A stretch of 64,000 nucleotides of DNA from Flavobacterium sp. ALD4 (GCF_002836475.1 NZ_PJBJ01000030.1:868001-932000); one strand, 5' to 3'; shown: positions 37,801 to 46,178, counted from the stretch's first letter. The notes: a model not told the origin generated them from the sequence alone. Numbers and translations are program-made.

Positions 37801-38175
37801 GAACAGAAGCAGCTTCGAGAGGCGTTAGAAAATGAACTGAACAAACAAGGTTTGGGGGGCAGTGGTCAGAATGCTTTAGAGCTGATGAAACAGATAGAAA
37901 AACAATTATTGAATAAAGGCTTTAAGAGCGAGACATTGCAAAAAATCCTGAACGTAAAGCAGGAATTATTAAAATTAAATTCGGCTGTTCAGCAACAGGG
38001 GGAAGAAAAGAAGCGGCAATCGGTGAGCAATAAAAGAGAGTTTAATAACGAATCTAAACCGTTGCAGGACGCATTGTTAGATTATTTGAATAGCATTGAG
38101 ATATTAAACAGACAATCATTACCTTTGCGCTCAAATTATAACCGCAAGGTTCAAGAATATTTTAATAAAAAATGA
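34870..38175 (+). CDS. DUF4175 family large membrane/coiled-coil protein
   Basis: 1101 residues, starting at a TTG (ESLNSIYQKLEAFIRRYYTNE) with no nearby ATG that keeps this conserved start. Three membrane helices lie near 26-48, 54-75 and 160-176. A beta-rich extracytoplasmic part follows to about 480. Then comes a very long coiled-coil, rich in Lys, Glu and Gln (about 495-780), and a Gly/Lys/Pro-rich low-complexity linker (about 900-965) before a final coiled coil. DUF4175 proteins are common next to ybeY-mnmG in flavobacteria; function unknown. It overlaps ybeY by 4 bases (ATGA). Confidence 0.85.
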   Translation: MESLNSIYQKLEAFIRRYYTNELIRGIVLFIGLGLLYFLFTLFVEYFLWLKPMARAVLFWTFVGVEVFLLFRFIVFPIFKLLKFQKGIDYNQASKIIGSHFADVNDSLTNFLQLSDSGKEEHSSELLLASIEQKANALQPIPFGNAINFKSNSKHLPFAIVPILLILVFYVSGNNTVISQTLNRVVHFNDTFLPPAPFKFVLLNGNLQTEQNKDFMLKIKTEGNVVPENVMIFINGESYFMENSKLGEFQFKITKPMTDVLFHVEGNAVSSEEYQLKVAAVPTIANFEMQLNYPSYLNRKVEVVKGTGNAVIPEGTKVTWKITALATQDIDYSSETARFKFIKESDLFSLSKNIVQNTDYQVVTSNERIKDYEKLSYQLTVIKDQFPTISASYAPDSLKVDKSFVLGQIVDDYGLSKLQIVYYPKNKPMLVKRGDIPIKTAVYGQFWYSFPDRLPVEQGVSYEYYFEVFDNDARNGFKSSKTSVFFNRIVTDEEKKDELLQQQNDNINSLEKSLENQDKQLSEIDKLQKTGKEKEQFEFKEQQNVKDFVERQKKQDEMMKEFAKKMKDNLDLLKTIIKDEVKEDLKKRLDKADEDLEKNQKLLDELKELNDKIKNEDLLKKLDQFKQKSKNQIRNLEQLVELTKKYYVEKKALQLADKLDKLSEKQDKLAENEKENSAEKQKAINSDFEKIQEELKDLDKDNGELKSPVDIPNDPGVEKSIVDDLKKASDELQNENKAKAKPSQKKAAGKMKAMAKKMEEGLQGSKKDQMEEDVKMLRQILDNLLAFSLSQEYVMVQFSDLKRGSPSFNKNIKLQQDLKLQFKHVDDSLFALSLRNPKIAEDITKEIGNVHYNIDKSLVSLSDSQIPKGLSHQQYAVSSANKLGDFLSDILNNMQMSLSSMGSGKPKPGSGEGMQLPDIIKKQQGLGDKMKEGMEEGQKPGEGKDGKPGDGDKKGKNGSQDGGMEEGDAQVLLEIYKEQKQLREALENELNKQGLGGSGQNALELMKQIEKQLLNKGFKSETLQKILNVKQELLKLNSAVQQQGEEKKRQSVSNKREFNNESKPLQDALLDYLNSIEILNRQSLPLRSNYNRKVQEYFNKK
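35651..35666 (+). other. Degenerate parS-like site inside the DUF4175 gene
   Basis: TGTTTCACGTGGAAGG matches the parS pattern TGTTnCACGTGnAACA at 14 of 16 positions, with the last two bases off. It encodes part of LFHVEG. Weak by itself; notable only because three better sites follow. Confidence 0.3.
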
Positions 38176-38591
38176 TCAATTTTAATTACGAAAGTGAATT
38201 CAACTTAGAGAACGAAGACGCTATTGCAAACTGGCTTTCTGCGGCAATTTTGTCGGAAGGCAAGAAAGAGGGAGAAATCAACTACATCTTCTGTGATGAC
38301 GAATACTTACACAAGATCAATCTTGAATATTTAAACCACGATGACCTTACAGATATAATTAGTTTTGATTATACTATGGGGAATGAAATTCACGGGGATA
38401 TTTTTATCTCGGTCGAACGTGTTCAGGAAAACGCAGCGGATTTCAATGTTCCTTTTGAAGAGGAAATACGAAGAGTGATGGTGCACGGCGTCTTGCATTA
38501 TTGCGGATACAAGGACAAGGGAGAAGCTGATGAATTGTTGATGCGCTCGAAGGAAAATGAAAAGCTAGTCTTGTTCCACGTGGAACAATAA
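38172..38591 (+). CDS. ybeY: Endoribonuclease YbeY (rRNA maturation)
   Basis: 139 residues. Processes the 3' end of 16S rRNA and takes part in ribosome quality control. NHDDLTDIISFDY and GDIFIS are typical. The metal motif reads HGVLHYCGYKDKG: His105 and His109 are present, but the third ligand position (115) is Asp rather than His, which I believe is common in Bacteroidota. Translationally coupled to the DUF4175 gene. Its last codons (LFHVEQ, stop) are made of a perfect parS-like palindrome. Confidence 0.9.
   Translation: MINFNYESEFNLENEDAIANWLSAAILSEGKKEGEINYIFCDDEYLHKINLEYLNHDDLTDIISFDYTMGNEIHGDIFISVERVQENAADFNVPFEEEIRRVMVHGVLHYCGYKDKGEADELLMRSKENEKLVLFHVEQ
38572..38587. other. parS-like centromere site 1
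   Basis: TGTTCCACGTGGAACA is a perfect 16-bp palindrome matching the ParB-binding consensus TGTTnCACGTGnAACA at all defined positions; one more base pair on each side extends it to 18. It lies within the final codons of ybeY. Confidence 0.85.
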
Positions 38592-38618
38592 AGATTTAGT
38601 TTATTGTAAGCGCTAGAA

Positions 38619-38634
38619 TGTTTCACGTGGAACA
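38619..38634. other. parS-like centromere site 2
   Basis: TGTTTCACGTGGAACA matches the parS consensus at every defined position. It is 32 bases after site 1, in the short gap between ybeY and mnmG. Confidence 0.85.
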
Positions 38635-38767
38635 ACGGAGATGGGTATAAGAATCTAACTAGAGTTGCGGCACAGGGAACGAGAAAATAAATTTAGGTTT
38701 CAATAATAGAAATAAGTTTTAGTATTGAAATCACATCCCCGTATACCGGGTAAATTCAGATAATAAT

Positions 38768-40639
38768 ATGTTTCAAGAAGAATATGATGTAATTGTGGTG
38801 GGTGCTGGACATGCCGGTTCTGAGGCTGCTGCAGCAGCTGCTAACTTGGGTTCGAAAACCTTATTGGTAACCATGAGCTTACAAAACATTGCTCAAATGT
38901 CTTGCAATCCTGCTATGGGAGGAATTGCTAAAGGGCAAATCGTGCGTGAAATTGATGCTCTTGGTGGGTACTCCGGTATTGTCTCAGACAGGACGGCTAT
39001 CCAATTCAAGATGTTGAATAAATCAAAAGGTCCTGCGATGTGGTCGCCAAGAGTTCAAAGTGACCGTATGAGGTTTGCGGAAGAATGGCGATTGATGTTG
39101 GAAGGAACTGCAAATCTAGATTTTTACCAAGAGATGGTGAAGGGGCTGATTATTGAAAATGGAAAAGTAAAAGGAATACGCACTGCGCTGGGTATTGAAA
39201 TAAAAGCGAAGTCGGTGGTGTTGACTAATGGTACTTTCCTTAATGGTCAAATCCATATTGGTGATAAAAACTTTGGTGGGGGAAGAGCAGGCGAAAGCGC
39301 TTCGGTTGGAATTACTGAAGATTTAATTGCTGCTGGTTTTGAAGCCGGAAGAATGAAGACGGGAACACCTCCGAGAGTGGATGGGCGTTCTCTGGATTAT
39401 TCGAAAATGAACGAGGAGAAGGGAGATGCTAAACCAGATAAGTTTTCTTATTCTGATTTGACGGCGCCTTTGACTCATCAACGATCATGTCATATGACTT
39501 ATACTTCTCTGGAAGTGCATGATATTTTAAGGGAAGGTTTTGATCGTTCTCCGATGTTTAATGGTAGAATAAGAAGCCTTGGACCTAGATATTGTCCGTC
39601 TATTGAAGATAAGATAAATCGTTTTGCCGACAAAGAAAGACATCAGTTATTCATCGAACCGGAGGGATGGAAAACCTGTGAGGTTTATGTGAATGGTTTT
39701 TCTACTTCGCTTCCTGCAGACATTCAGTTTAAGGCGATGAAGTCTATTGCCGGTTTTGAAAACGTGAAATTCCTGCGTGCGGGTTATGCGATCGAATACG
39801 ATTATTTTCCACCAACGCAATTGAGACATACCTTAGAAACGAAGTTAGTGGAAGGTCTCTATTTTGCAGGACAGATCAATGGAACGACAGGTTATGAAGA
39901 AGCGGCTTCGCAAGGATTGATGGCTGGTATTAATGCGCATCTGAAAGTGCATGAAAAAGAGCCTTTGATTTTGAGAAGAGATGAAGCGTATATTGGAGTG
40001 TTGATCGATGATTTAATTACCAAGGGAACAGAAGAGCCGTATCGCATGTTCACCTCGCGAGCCGAATACAGAACGTTATTGCGTCAGGACAATGCCGACT
40101 TTAGATTGACTCCAAAGGGTCATGAAATAGGTTTGGCTTCTGAATTGCGTTTGCGTCGTATGGAGCACAAATTGAAAGAGTCGAACAATATGGTGTCTTT
40201 TTTCAGAGAGACTAGTGTTAGCGTTGCGGAAGCAAATCCAATATTAGAATCAAAAGATACTGCGCTAATCACCCAAGGGGATAAGTTGTTTAAGGTTTTT
40301 TCCCGTCCTCAAATTGACATGGATGACATCATGAAATTTGATAAAGTCAAAAGCTATATTGAAGAGAATGATTTAGATCAGGAAATTTTAGAGCAGGCAG
40401 AAATCCAAGTGAAGTATTCCGGTTACATAGACAAGGAACGAAACAATGCGGATAAATTGACTCGTTTAGAAGATGTGAAAATTCCAGAGGACTTTGATTA
40501 CCATCTAATAAAATCGATGTCCATTGAAGCCAGACAAAAGCTAACTAAGATTCGGCCAGTGACTATTTCACAGGCATCTAGAATCAGCGGTGTTTCCCCA
40601 AGTGACGTGTCGGTACTATTGATTTATATGGGAAGATAA
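38768..40639 (+). CDS. mnmG: tRNA U34 carboxymethylaminomethyl modification enzyme MnmG (GidA)
   Basis: 623 residues. With MnmE it modifies the wobble uridine of several tRNAs, using FAD. The dinucleotide-binding GAGHAG is at 12-17, followed by the family signature MSCNPAMGGIAKGQIVREID, NGTFLNGQIHIG, and the C-terminal MnmE/tRNA-binding region ending SGVSPSDVSVLLIYMG. mnmE is not in this window. The gene is flanked by parS-like sites on both sides. Confidence 0.97.
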   Translation: MFQEEYDVIVVGAGHAGSEAAAAAANLGSKTLLVTMSLQNIAQMSCNPAMGGIAKGQIVREIDALGGYSGIVSDRTAIQFKMLNKSKGPAMWSPRVQSDRMRFAEEWRLMLEGTANLDFYQEMVKGLIIENGKVKGIRTALGIEIKAKSVVLTNGTFLNGQIHIGDKNFGGGRAGESASVGITEDLIAAGFEAGRMKTGTPPRVDGRSLDYSKMNEEKGDAKPDKFSYSDLTAPLTHQRSCHMTYTSLEVHDILREGFDRSPMFNGRIRSLGPRYCPSIEDKINRFADKERHQLFIEPEGWKTCEVYVNGFSTSLPADIQFKAMKSIAGFENVKFLRAGYAIEYDYFPPTQLRHTLETKLVEGLYFAGQINGTTGYEEAASQGLMAGINAHLKVHEKEPLILRRDEAYIGVLIDDLITKGTEEPYRMFTSRAEYRTLLRQDNADFRLTPKGHEIGLASELRLRRMEHKLKESNNMVSFFRETSVSVAEANPILESKDTALITQGDKLFKVFSRPQIDMDDIMKFDKVKSYIEENDLDQEILEQAEIQVKYSGYIDKERNNADKLTRLEDVKIPEDFDYHLIKSMSIEARQKLTKIRPVTISQASRISGVSPSDVSVLLIYMGR

Positions 40640-40706
40640 GATGTTTGATTTATGATTTTTTTAAAATATGCAATTAAAAATCGTTAATCTTAATTCTCAA
40701 ATGATA

Positions 40707-40722
40707 TGTTCCACGTGAAACT
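40707..40722. other. parS-like centromere site 3
   Basis: TGTTCCACGTGAAACT matches the parS consensus except for the last base (T for A). It lies in the gap after mnmG, about 2.1 kb from sites 1 and 2. Confidence 0.75.
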
Positions 40723-40809
40723 ACGGCCGGAAGCCTTGTTATTACTAAGGAACTTCTGTTATAAAAATAAATAAATTTTAATATTTAATTTTCCAGCTTC
40801 ACAATTAAA

Positions 40810-40832
40810 CTGACGACTGAAAACTGACGACT
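40810..40832 (+). repeat. Short tandem direct repeat
   Basis: CTGACGACT occurs at 40810-40818 and again at 40824-40832, just before the methyltransferase start. Its meaning is unknown; similar short repeats are common between flavobacterial genes. Confidence 0.4.
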
Positions 40833-40843
40833 CATAAGTAACA

Positions 40844-41692
40844 ATGGATATTTCAAATAAAAAACATTTTCTTACCGTAAAAGATCATTCTGTTTCCAAA
40901 GAAACATTTGACTTATACCAAGACGAAACGACGGACATGTTAATTACATATCCGCAACCCAGTTTAGATAACTTGGGTAAGTATTATGAAAGCGAAGATT
41001 ACATTTCGCATACGGACGGGAAACGATCGTTATTTGAAAAAGCATACCATTTTGTAAAAAGCATAGCTTTAAAAAATAAGTTGCAGCTGATCAATTCACA
41101 GCAACCTAATAAAGGAAGTATTTTAGACATCGGTGCTGGAACTGGAGATTTTTTGGCTGTAGCCAAGGAGAACGGTTGGGAAACAGTAGGAGTGGAGCCG
41201 AGTGATAAAGCAAGAGCTATTGCATTGAAAAAAGCAGTTTCATTTGTCGAGGATACTTTGGGATTGGAAAGCCATTCTTTTGATGTGATTACCATGTGGC
41301 ATGTTTTAGAGCACGTTCCTAATCTGGATAATCAAATAAAAGAATTGAAGCGATTGCTAAAACCATCGGGTACTTTAATTGTAGCGGTTCCTAATTTTAA
41401 ATCTTTCGATGCAAAACATTACGGAACGTTTTGGGCGGCTTATGATGTACCGATTCATTTCTGGCACTTTTCGAAAAAAGCTATAAAAATGCTTTTTGAA
41501 AAAGAAGACATACAATTAGAAAAAGTGCTTCCTATGAAATTTGACTCTTTTTATGTGAGCCTCTTATCTGAAAAGTACAAACACGGAAAAATGAATTTCG
41601 TTAAAGCCTTTTTTGTCGGATTACAGTCTAATGTAAAGGCGAAGCAAAATTCTGAATATTCGTCCCACATTTATGTCCTAAAAAACAAGTAA
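40844..41692 (+). CDS. Class I SAM-dependent methyltransferase
   Basis: 282 residues. Motif I is ILDIGAGTGDFLAVA, followed by VGVEPSDKAR (motif II region), DVITMWHVLEHVPNLD and a lysine-rich C-terminus. The N-terminus (HSVSKETFDLYQDETTDMLITYPQP) resembles Methyltransf_23-type enzymes that often modify sugars or lipids in surface biosynthesis. The substrate cannot be told. Separated from mnmG by 204 bases containing parS site 3. Confidence 0.87.
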   Translation: MDISNKKHFLTVKDHSVSKETFDLYQDETTDMLITYPQPSLDNLGKYYESEDYISHTDGKRSLFEKAYHFVKSIALKNKLQLINSQQPNKGSILDIGAGTGDFLAVAKENGWETVGVEPSDKARAIALKKAVSFVEDTLGLESHSFDVITMWHVLEHVPNLDNQIKELKRLLKPSGTLIVAVPNFKSFDAKHYGTFWAAYDVPIHFWHFSKKAIKMLFEKEDIQLEKVLPMKFDSFYVSLLSEKYKHGKMNFVKAFFVGLQSNVKAKQNSEYSSHIYVLKNK

Positions 41693-41896
41693 ATTGAATT
41701 TTAAAGCGATTTAAGCCGTGATTTCCTTTATCGGGTGTAATTGCATTGCATATTTTGATTTCAAGGCTTATTTAAAAGCTGTTAAAGTCAATAATTATAG
41801 AAATAAATTATAAATGCGTTTTTTTTAATAAGAAAACTTGATAGTATAAATTTTAGCCAATTTTCAAAGTTTATGAGGATACTATCTATTTTTTTA

Positions 41897-41905
41897 TATT
41901 TTTGC
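41897..41905 (+). promoter_or_regulatory. -7 element of the ompH gene
   Basis: TATTTTTG followed by C matches TAnnTTTGY; the predicted leader is about 33 bases. Confidence 0.42.
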
Positions 41906-41943
41906 TATAAACAGGTAAACACATAAATTACAAATAAACCAAA

Positions 41944-42531
41944 ATGAAAAAAGTATTATTAATTATCGCAATTTCTATTTCAGTTGTTGCTTGTAACAAG
42001 ACCGCAGATGTTAAAGAAGTAAAAACGGCTTACGTAGATACTTCAGTGTTGATGAAAGAATATACAGAAGCGAAAGACCTTGAAGCAAAATATAAAGCAC
42101 AGTCTGAAGAAAAAGGAAGACAATTAGAGGCAGAGATTAAACGTTTTAAACAAGACGCTGCTAATTTTCAAAGTCAAGCGCAGGCAAACGGTCAGGCTTG
42201 GGCACAACAAAAAGGAGCTGAGTTGCAAAAAAGAGAGCAACAATTGAGTTATGCACAACAAGCATTATCACAACAATTGCAACAAGAAAGTGGAACAGAA
42301 ATGGACACTTTAGTAAGTGGAGTAAAAAAATTCATCAAAGCATACGGTAAAGAAAAAGGATATTCTTATATCTACGGTACTGGTGATGCTGCATCCGTTT
42401 TATATGCTGAAGAAAAATACGACATCACAAAAGACATAGTAAAAGCATTAAATGACAAGTACAAAGCGGCTGCTAAAACAGAAGAGAAAGTAGAAGAGAA
42501 AGCAGAAGCTAAAACAGAAGAAAAGAAATAA
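41944..42531 (+). CDS. OmpH/Skp-like periplasmic chaperone, lipoprotein
   Basis: 195 residues with a lipoprotein signal (MKKVLLIIAISISVVAC, Cys at 17). The Skp/OmpH pattern YVDTSVLMKEYTEAKDLEAKYKAQ leads into a long coiled coil rich in Gln and Ala (about 40-115), and the C-terminal YIYGTGDAASVLYAEEKYDITKDIVKALN matches the family. The last about 20 residues are repeated Lys/Glu/Ala. Probably holds outer-membrane proteins in the periplasm. Monocistronic, with promoter and terminator. Confidence 0.88.
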   Translation: MKKVLLIIAISISVVACNKTADVKEVKTAYVDTSVLMKEYTEAKDLEAKYKAQSEEKGRQLEAEIKRFKQDAANFQSQAQANGQAWAQQKGAELQKREQQLSYAQQALSQQLQQESGTEMDTLVSGVKKFIKAYGKEKGYSYIYGTGDAASVLYAEEKYDITKDIVKALNDKYKAAAKTEEKVEEKAEAKTEEKK

Positions 42532-42557
42532 GTTTCTTTTTTTATAACAATCAAAAT

Positions 42558-42591
42558 CCTCCATTCTTGAATTAGAAAGGAGGTTTTTTTT
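42558..42591 (+). terminator. Terminator after ompH
   Basis: CCTCCATTCT (42558-42567) pairs with AGAAAGGAGG (42574-42583, one mismatch), followed by a T-run. Confidence 0.8.
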
Positions 42592-42756
42592 TGGGTTTAT
42601 CTTTCGGCTCGTGTTCAAGAGCATTCCTTTTTGTTTCATATTTCAAAACAGGATTTAATCCTTAAAAAAAAGTACTTTTACGTTCTTGTATTATCATATT
42701 TTTTAGAAAGCTTTAAAAGCTGTTCGAATACATTCCGTCTTTAATCTATACGACCC

Positions 42757-45027
42757 ATGCAAACCGTTTCCGAAGCCGCCGCTTATACCTTACAGTTCAT
42801 CAACCAAACCCAACGCTCTGTTTTTCTGACCGGAAAAGCGGGTACCGGGAAGACCACTCTTTTAAAGGAAATTATCGCAACCACTCACAAAAACACTGTG
42901 GTAGTGGCACCTACTGGTATTGCCGCTTTGAATGCGGGCGGTGTTACGATTCACTCCATGTTTCAATTGCCTTTCGGAGGGTTTATTCCTGCCTTTGGCG
43001 TTGATTCCCAATTTACGGATACGGTAAAGTTCGAATCTAAGGATACCTTGCGCCGGCATTTTAAAATGAGCGGATTGAAGAAATCAGTGATTCGCAATAT
43101 GGAATTACTGGTGATTGACGAAGTGAGTATGTTGCGCGCTGATTTGTTGGATGCGATGGATTACATGATGCAAACGGTGCGCAAGAATACCAATCCTTTT
43201 GGAGGGGTTCAAGTATTGTTTATTGGAGATTTATTGCAGTTGCCGCCGGTAATTCGCGATGAGGAATGGCGTACGCTTCGTAACTATTACAAAGGAAAAT
43301 TTTTTTTCCATTCGCATGCCGTACAGCAAAGTCCGCCGTTGTACATTGAATTATCTAAGATATTCCGTCAAACCGACACCGAGTTCATTTCGGTTTTGAA
43401 TAACTTACGAAACAATCAGATTACTGCGGCCGATGTTCAGGCGCTGAATAAGTACGTAAAACCTGATTTTGATTTAAAAAATAACAAAGGTTATATCACA
43501 CTAACGACTCACAACGCGAAGGCGGATGCTATGAACGCACAAGCTTTGGAAGATTTAAAAGGAGAGCTGATTACTTATAAGCCGGATATCGTAGGTGATT
43601 TTCCCGAGAAGATTTTCCCTATCGAGGAACGTTTACAGTTAAAACTGGGTGCACAGGTGATGTTTGTAAAAAATGATCTTTCCTTCGACAAGAACTATTT
43701 CAACGGAAAAATGGGAGTGATAAAATCCCTTTCGAGCCAGGAAATTCTGGTCCACTTTCCTGAAGAGGACAAAACGATAGAAGTCGAAAAATACGAATGG
43801 CAAAATATCCGTTATAAAATTGATCCTGCAACAAAGGAAATTGAGGAGGAGGTATTAGGGACTTTTGTGCATTATCCTATAAAACTAGCTTGGGCAATTA
43901 CGGTGCACAAAAGTCAAGGATTGACTTTTGATAAAGCCGCGATTGATGTTTCGCAAGTTTTTATGCCGGGGCAGGCGTATGTGGCGTTATCTCGTTTGCG
44001 CTCGTTAGAAGGGCTTATTTTGCTATCTCCATTGCGAATGAACGGAATTTCTAATGACCAGGATGTCATGGATTATTCTTTAAACAAGGCTTCCGAAGAA
44101 TTGTTGAAAAATTCTCTGCATTTTGAAACTAAGAATTTCATCCATAACTATCTTATGAACAGTTTTGATTGGGCTGATTTAGCGCAGGAATGGCGCAATC
44201 ACAAGTACAGTTACGGGGACAAGTCTGAAAGTTCAGCCAAATCGAAACATTCCCTCTGGGCGACTAAGCAAATGGAAGCTATTGATTCCCTTTTGGATCC
44301 GTCCAAAAAATTCATGGGGCAGCTTAACAAAATTTTCAATAATGAAACCGTCGATTTAATCCATGTTTCCGAAAGGATTGAAGCCGCTTTTGGGTACTTC
44401 TTAAAACCCATGGATGAGCTAGTTTTTGAAGTCCTTTGGAAACTAGAAGAAGTGAAGCGCGTCAAGAAAAGCAAGTCCTATTATGACGAACTCATCGTGC
44501 TCGAAGAATTGCAAACCAAAGCTGTTTTGCGATTGATGAAAGCCAAGCTTTTGATTGAAACTGTCGTTGCCGGAGAAACCATTTCGAAGGAAAAACTGAC
44601 CTCTGATGAAATAAAGAAATACATCAGCAGAAAAACCGAAGCGATTCAAAACCAATTCAAAAAAGAAAATGTCACTTTGATCGAGGACGAAGCCGACTTG
44701 CAACGCTATACTTCTAAAAAAGTGACCAAGAAAGCACCCAAGAAATCGACCGTTCAGGAAACCTATGAATTGTGGGTAGAAAAGAATTCAATATCAGATA
44801 TTGCCACCATCAGAGTGCTTACAGAACAAACTATTTATGCGCATTTTGTCCAACTGATACAAATCAAAGCCGTGTCTATTACTGAGGTTTTGCCCGAGGA
44901 TAAAATACAGACCTTAGCGCAAGCTTTCCAAGGTTATAAAGAGGAATCGCTTAATGCATTAATGGAGAAAAATAGTGATAAATTCACTTGGAACGAAGCC
45001 CGAATGTACAAAGCGACTTTGAATTAG
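42757..45027 (+). CDS. Pif1/RecD2-like superfamily 1 helicase with C-terminal HTH region
   Basis: 756 residues. Walker A is LTGKAGTGKTTLL (GKAGTGKT at 26-33), Walker B LLVIDEVSML, then SKIFRQTD (motif III region) and the UvrD_C_2-type motif VAITVHKSQGLTFDKA-like segment with YVALSRLRSLEGL (about 407-419). The last 250 residues are helical and end in a helix-turn-helix-like unit (SISDIATIRVLTEQTIYAHFVQLIQ), as in the Bacteroidota Pif1-type helicases with HTH_40. Likely role: 5'-to-3' unwinding in DNA repair or replication. Stands alone. Confidence 0.85.
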   Translation: MQTVSEAAAYTLQFINQTQRSVFLTGKAGTGKTTLLKEIIATTHKNTVVVAPTGIAALNAGGVTIHSMFQLPFGGFIPAFGVDSQFTDTVKFESKDTLRRHFKMSGLKKSVIRNMELLVIDEVSMLRADLLDAMDYMMQTVRKNTNPFGGVQVLFIGDLLQLPPVIRDEEWRTLRNYYKGKFFFHSHAVQQSPPLYIELSKIFRQTDTEFISVLNNLRNNQITAADVQALNKYVKPDFDLKNNKGYITLTTHNAKADAMNAQALEDLKGELITYKPDIVGDFPEKIFPIEERLQLKLGAQVMFVKNDLSFDKNYFNGKMGVIKSLSSQEILVHFPEEDKTIEVEKYEWQNIRYKIDPATKEIEEEVLGTFVHYPIKLAWAITVHKSQGLTFDKAAIDVSQVFMPGQAYVALSRLRSLEGLILLSPLRMNGISNDQDVMDYSLNKASEELLKNSLHFETKNFIHNYLMNSFDWADLAQEWRNHKYSYGDKSESSAKSKHSLWATKQMEAIDSLLDPSKKFMGQLNKIFNNETVDLIHVSERIEAAFGYFLKPMDELVFEVLWKLEEVKRVKKSKSYYDELIVLEELQTKAVLRLMKAKLLIETVVAGETISKEKLTSDEIKKYISRKTEAIQNQFKKENVTLIEDEADLQRYTSKKVTKKAPKKSTVQETYELWVEKNSISDIATIRVLTEQTIYAHFVQLIQIKAVSITEVLPEDKIQTLAQAFQGYKEESLNALMEKNSDKFTWNEARMYKATLN

Positions 45028-45070
45028 TTTTTTGTATTTAAGAGCTGAACAATTGCTGTTTCTTAGAACG

Positions 45071-45155
45071 AATCCTCCCGCTATGCGTTCCAATCTTTTC
45101 TTTTTTAAGGAAAAAAGAAAAGGATTTCCACTGCTATCGGGGCTATGGAGGGAGT
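45071..45155 (-). repeat. Interspersed repeat family A, copy 1
   Basis: On the minus strand: outer arm with CATAGCCCCGATAGCAGTGG, an inner long imperfect hairpin (CCTTTTCTTTTTT/AAAAAAGAAAAG), and outer arm GAACGCATAGCGGGAGGATT. The same order of elements occurs at 49324-49411 and 54221-54310. It lies after the helicase gene. Confidence 0.65.
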
Positions 45156-45252
45156 TTGTTTTATATAATTACCAATAGTAAGATATTTATTATATATTTG
45201 AATATGAATAGGGTGTGATGTCTATCATAGCTATCTTAAAGTGGTATCACGT

Positions 45253-45892
45253 ATGAAGAAAGTACTTCAAATAATTTGTATAATTATTTTAATTTCAAAT
45301 TTCTCATACTCACAAAATCAGAATAGTGAAAAGAATGTCATTAAATACTTCGATCAAAATTATAACCCACTTACTCAAAAAGAATTTGAAAACATAAGAC
45401 GCACAAATAAATTTTTGGACATCCAAGGTGATTCTATCAATCATAAAGTTCTTTTAGTTAGAGAGGAGCAAGGAACGATACAAAATAAAGAAATACTTGA
45501 TTTATTGCTAAGTTCCGCAACAAATAATAAGATTGATTCATCAAAACCGATAGTCATAATTTATTACCCAGGAAAAGATTGGTGGAATTCGAGTGGTTCT
45601 GCTACTAGAGGAAAAGTGAGAAAATCGTTCAACGAAATGTAAAAAGGAATTAATAAAATAATCAACAATTATATGCATTTATAAAGATACCGTTGGATTA
45701 TATGGTAAAAATGATGGATTCAAGTAGTGGATTCAAGACCCTGGAAATCATATTGAAAGACGCTTTTTTCAACATCATTATTTATATAATAGTTTTGGCG
45801 TTATCTCTAAAAAAGGCGATTGTATCAGTTATTTTGGAGAGTTTTCTGAAGTGCTTGTGTTGAAAGCAGCTGAAATATTAAATTCGAACTAA
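45253..45892 (+). pseudogene. Decayed secreted-protein gene
   Basis: An intact first part of 129 codons starts at ATG 45253 with a signal peptide (MKKVLQIICIIILISNFSYSQ) and ends with TAA at 45640-45642. Protein-like sequence continues: KGINKIINNY in the same frame, then, after a +1 shift near 45679, YKDTVGLYGKNDGFK, TAG at 45725-45727, and WIQDPGNHIERRFFQHHYLYNSFGV onward to the stop at 45890-45892. Two stops and one shift mark a decayed gene of about 210 codons. The family is not recognised. A GTG 12 bases earlier is in frame but ATG 45253 fits the signal peptide. Confidence 0.72.
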
Positions 45893-45967
45893 ATAAGCGT
45901 CTTGTCTTAAAAATAGGTTTACATAAAAGTGCAGCCCTGCCTTTGCGGATATATTTGTACCCGCATT

Positions 45968-46049
45968 GATAGCGAGGAATTGTATTCCGTGCCCGCAAAC
46001 TAAATTAATACTTGTTTTTAGTCACGCCACAGTAGGATTGATAGTTACC
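45968..46049 (-). repeat. Interspersed repeat family B, copy 1
   Basis: About 80 bases similar to 53998-54077: both share GATAGCG, AATTGTATT, CCCG, AAACT and AATACT in the same order and spacing. Read on the minus strand both give a degenerate peptide with FSLR, NTI and RY, so it may be the relic of a coding element. Confidence 0.5.
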
Positions 46050-46178
46050 TGAACTGCTACCTAGGATTACAGTGTCTGCTTGTTTATAACTAACTTAACC
46101 AAAGAGTAATACGATATTTTTTGTATATTTAATAGTAAATGGTTCATTCCAGATCTTTAATACCAAAACGAATTCATT

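Noticed and set aside
38592-38767. Origin of replication directly beside mnmG
   Set aside because: The gap is short, not very AT-rich and lacks DnaA-box-like repeats; the strand and skew switch is at 22-23 kb instead.
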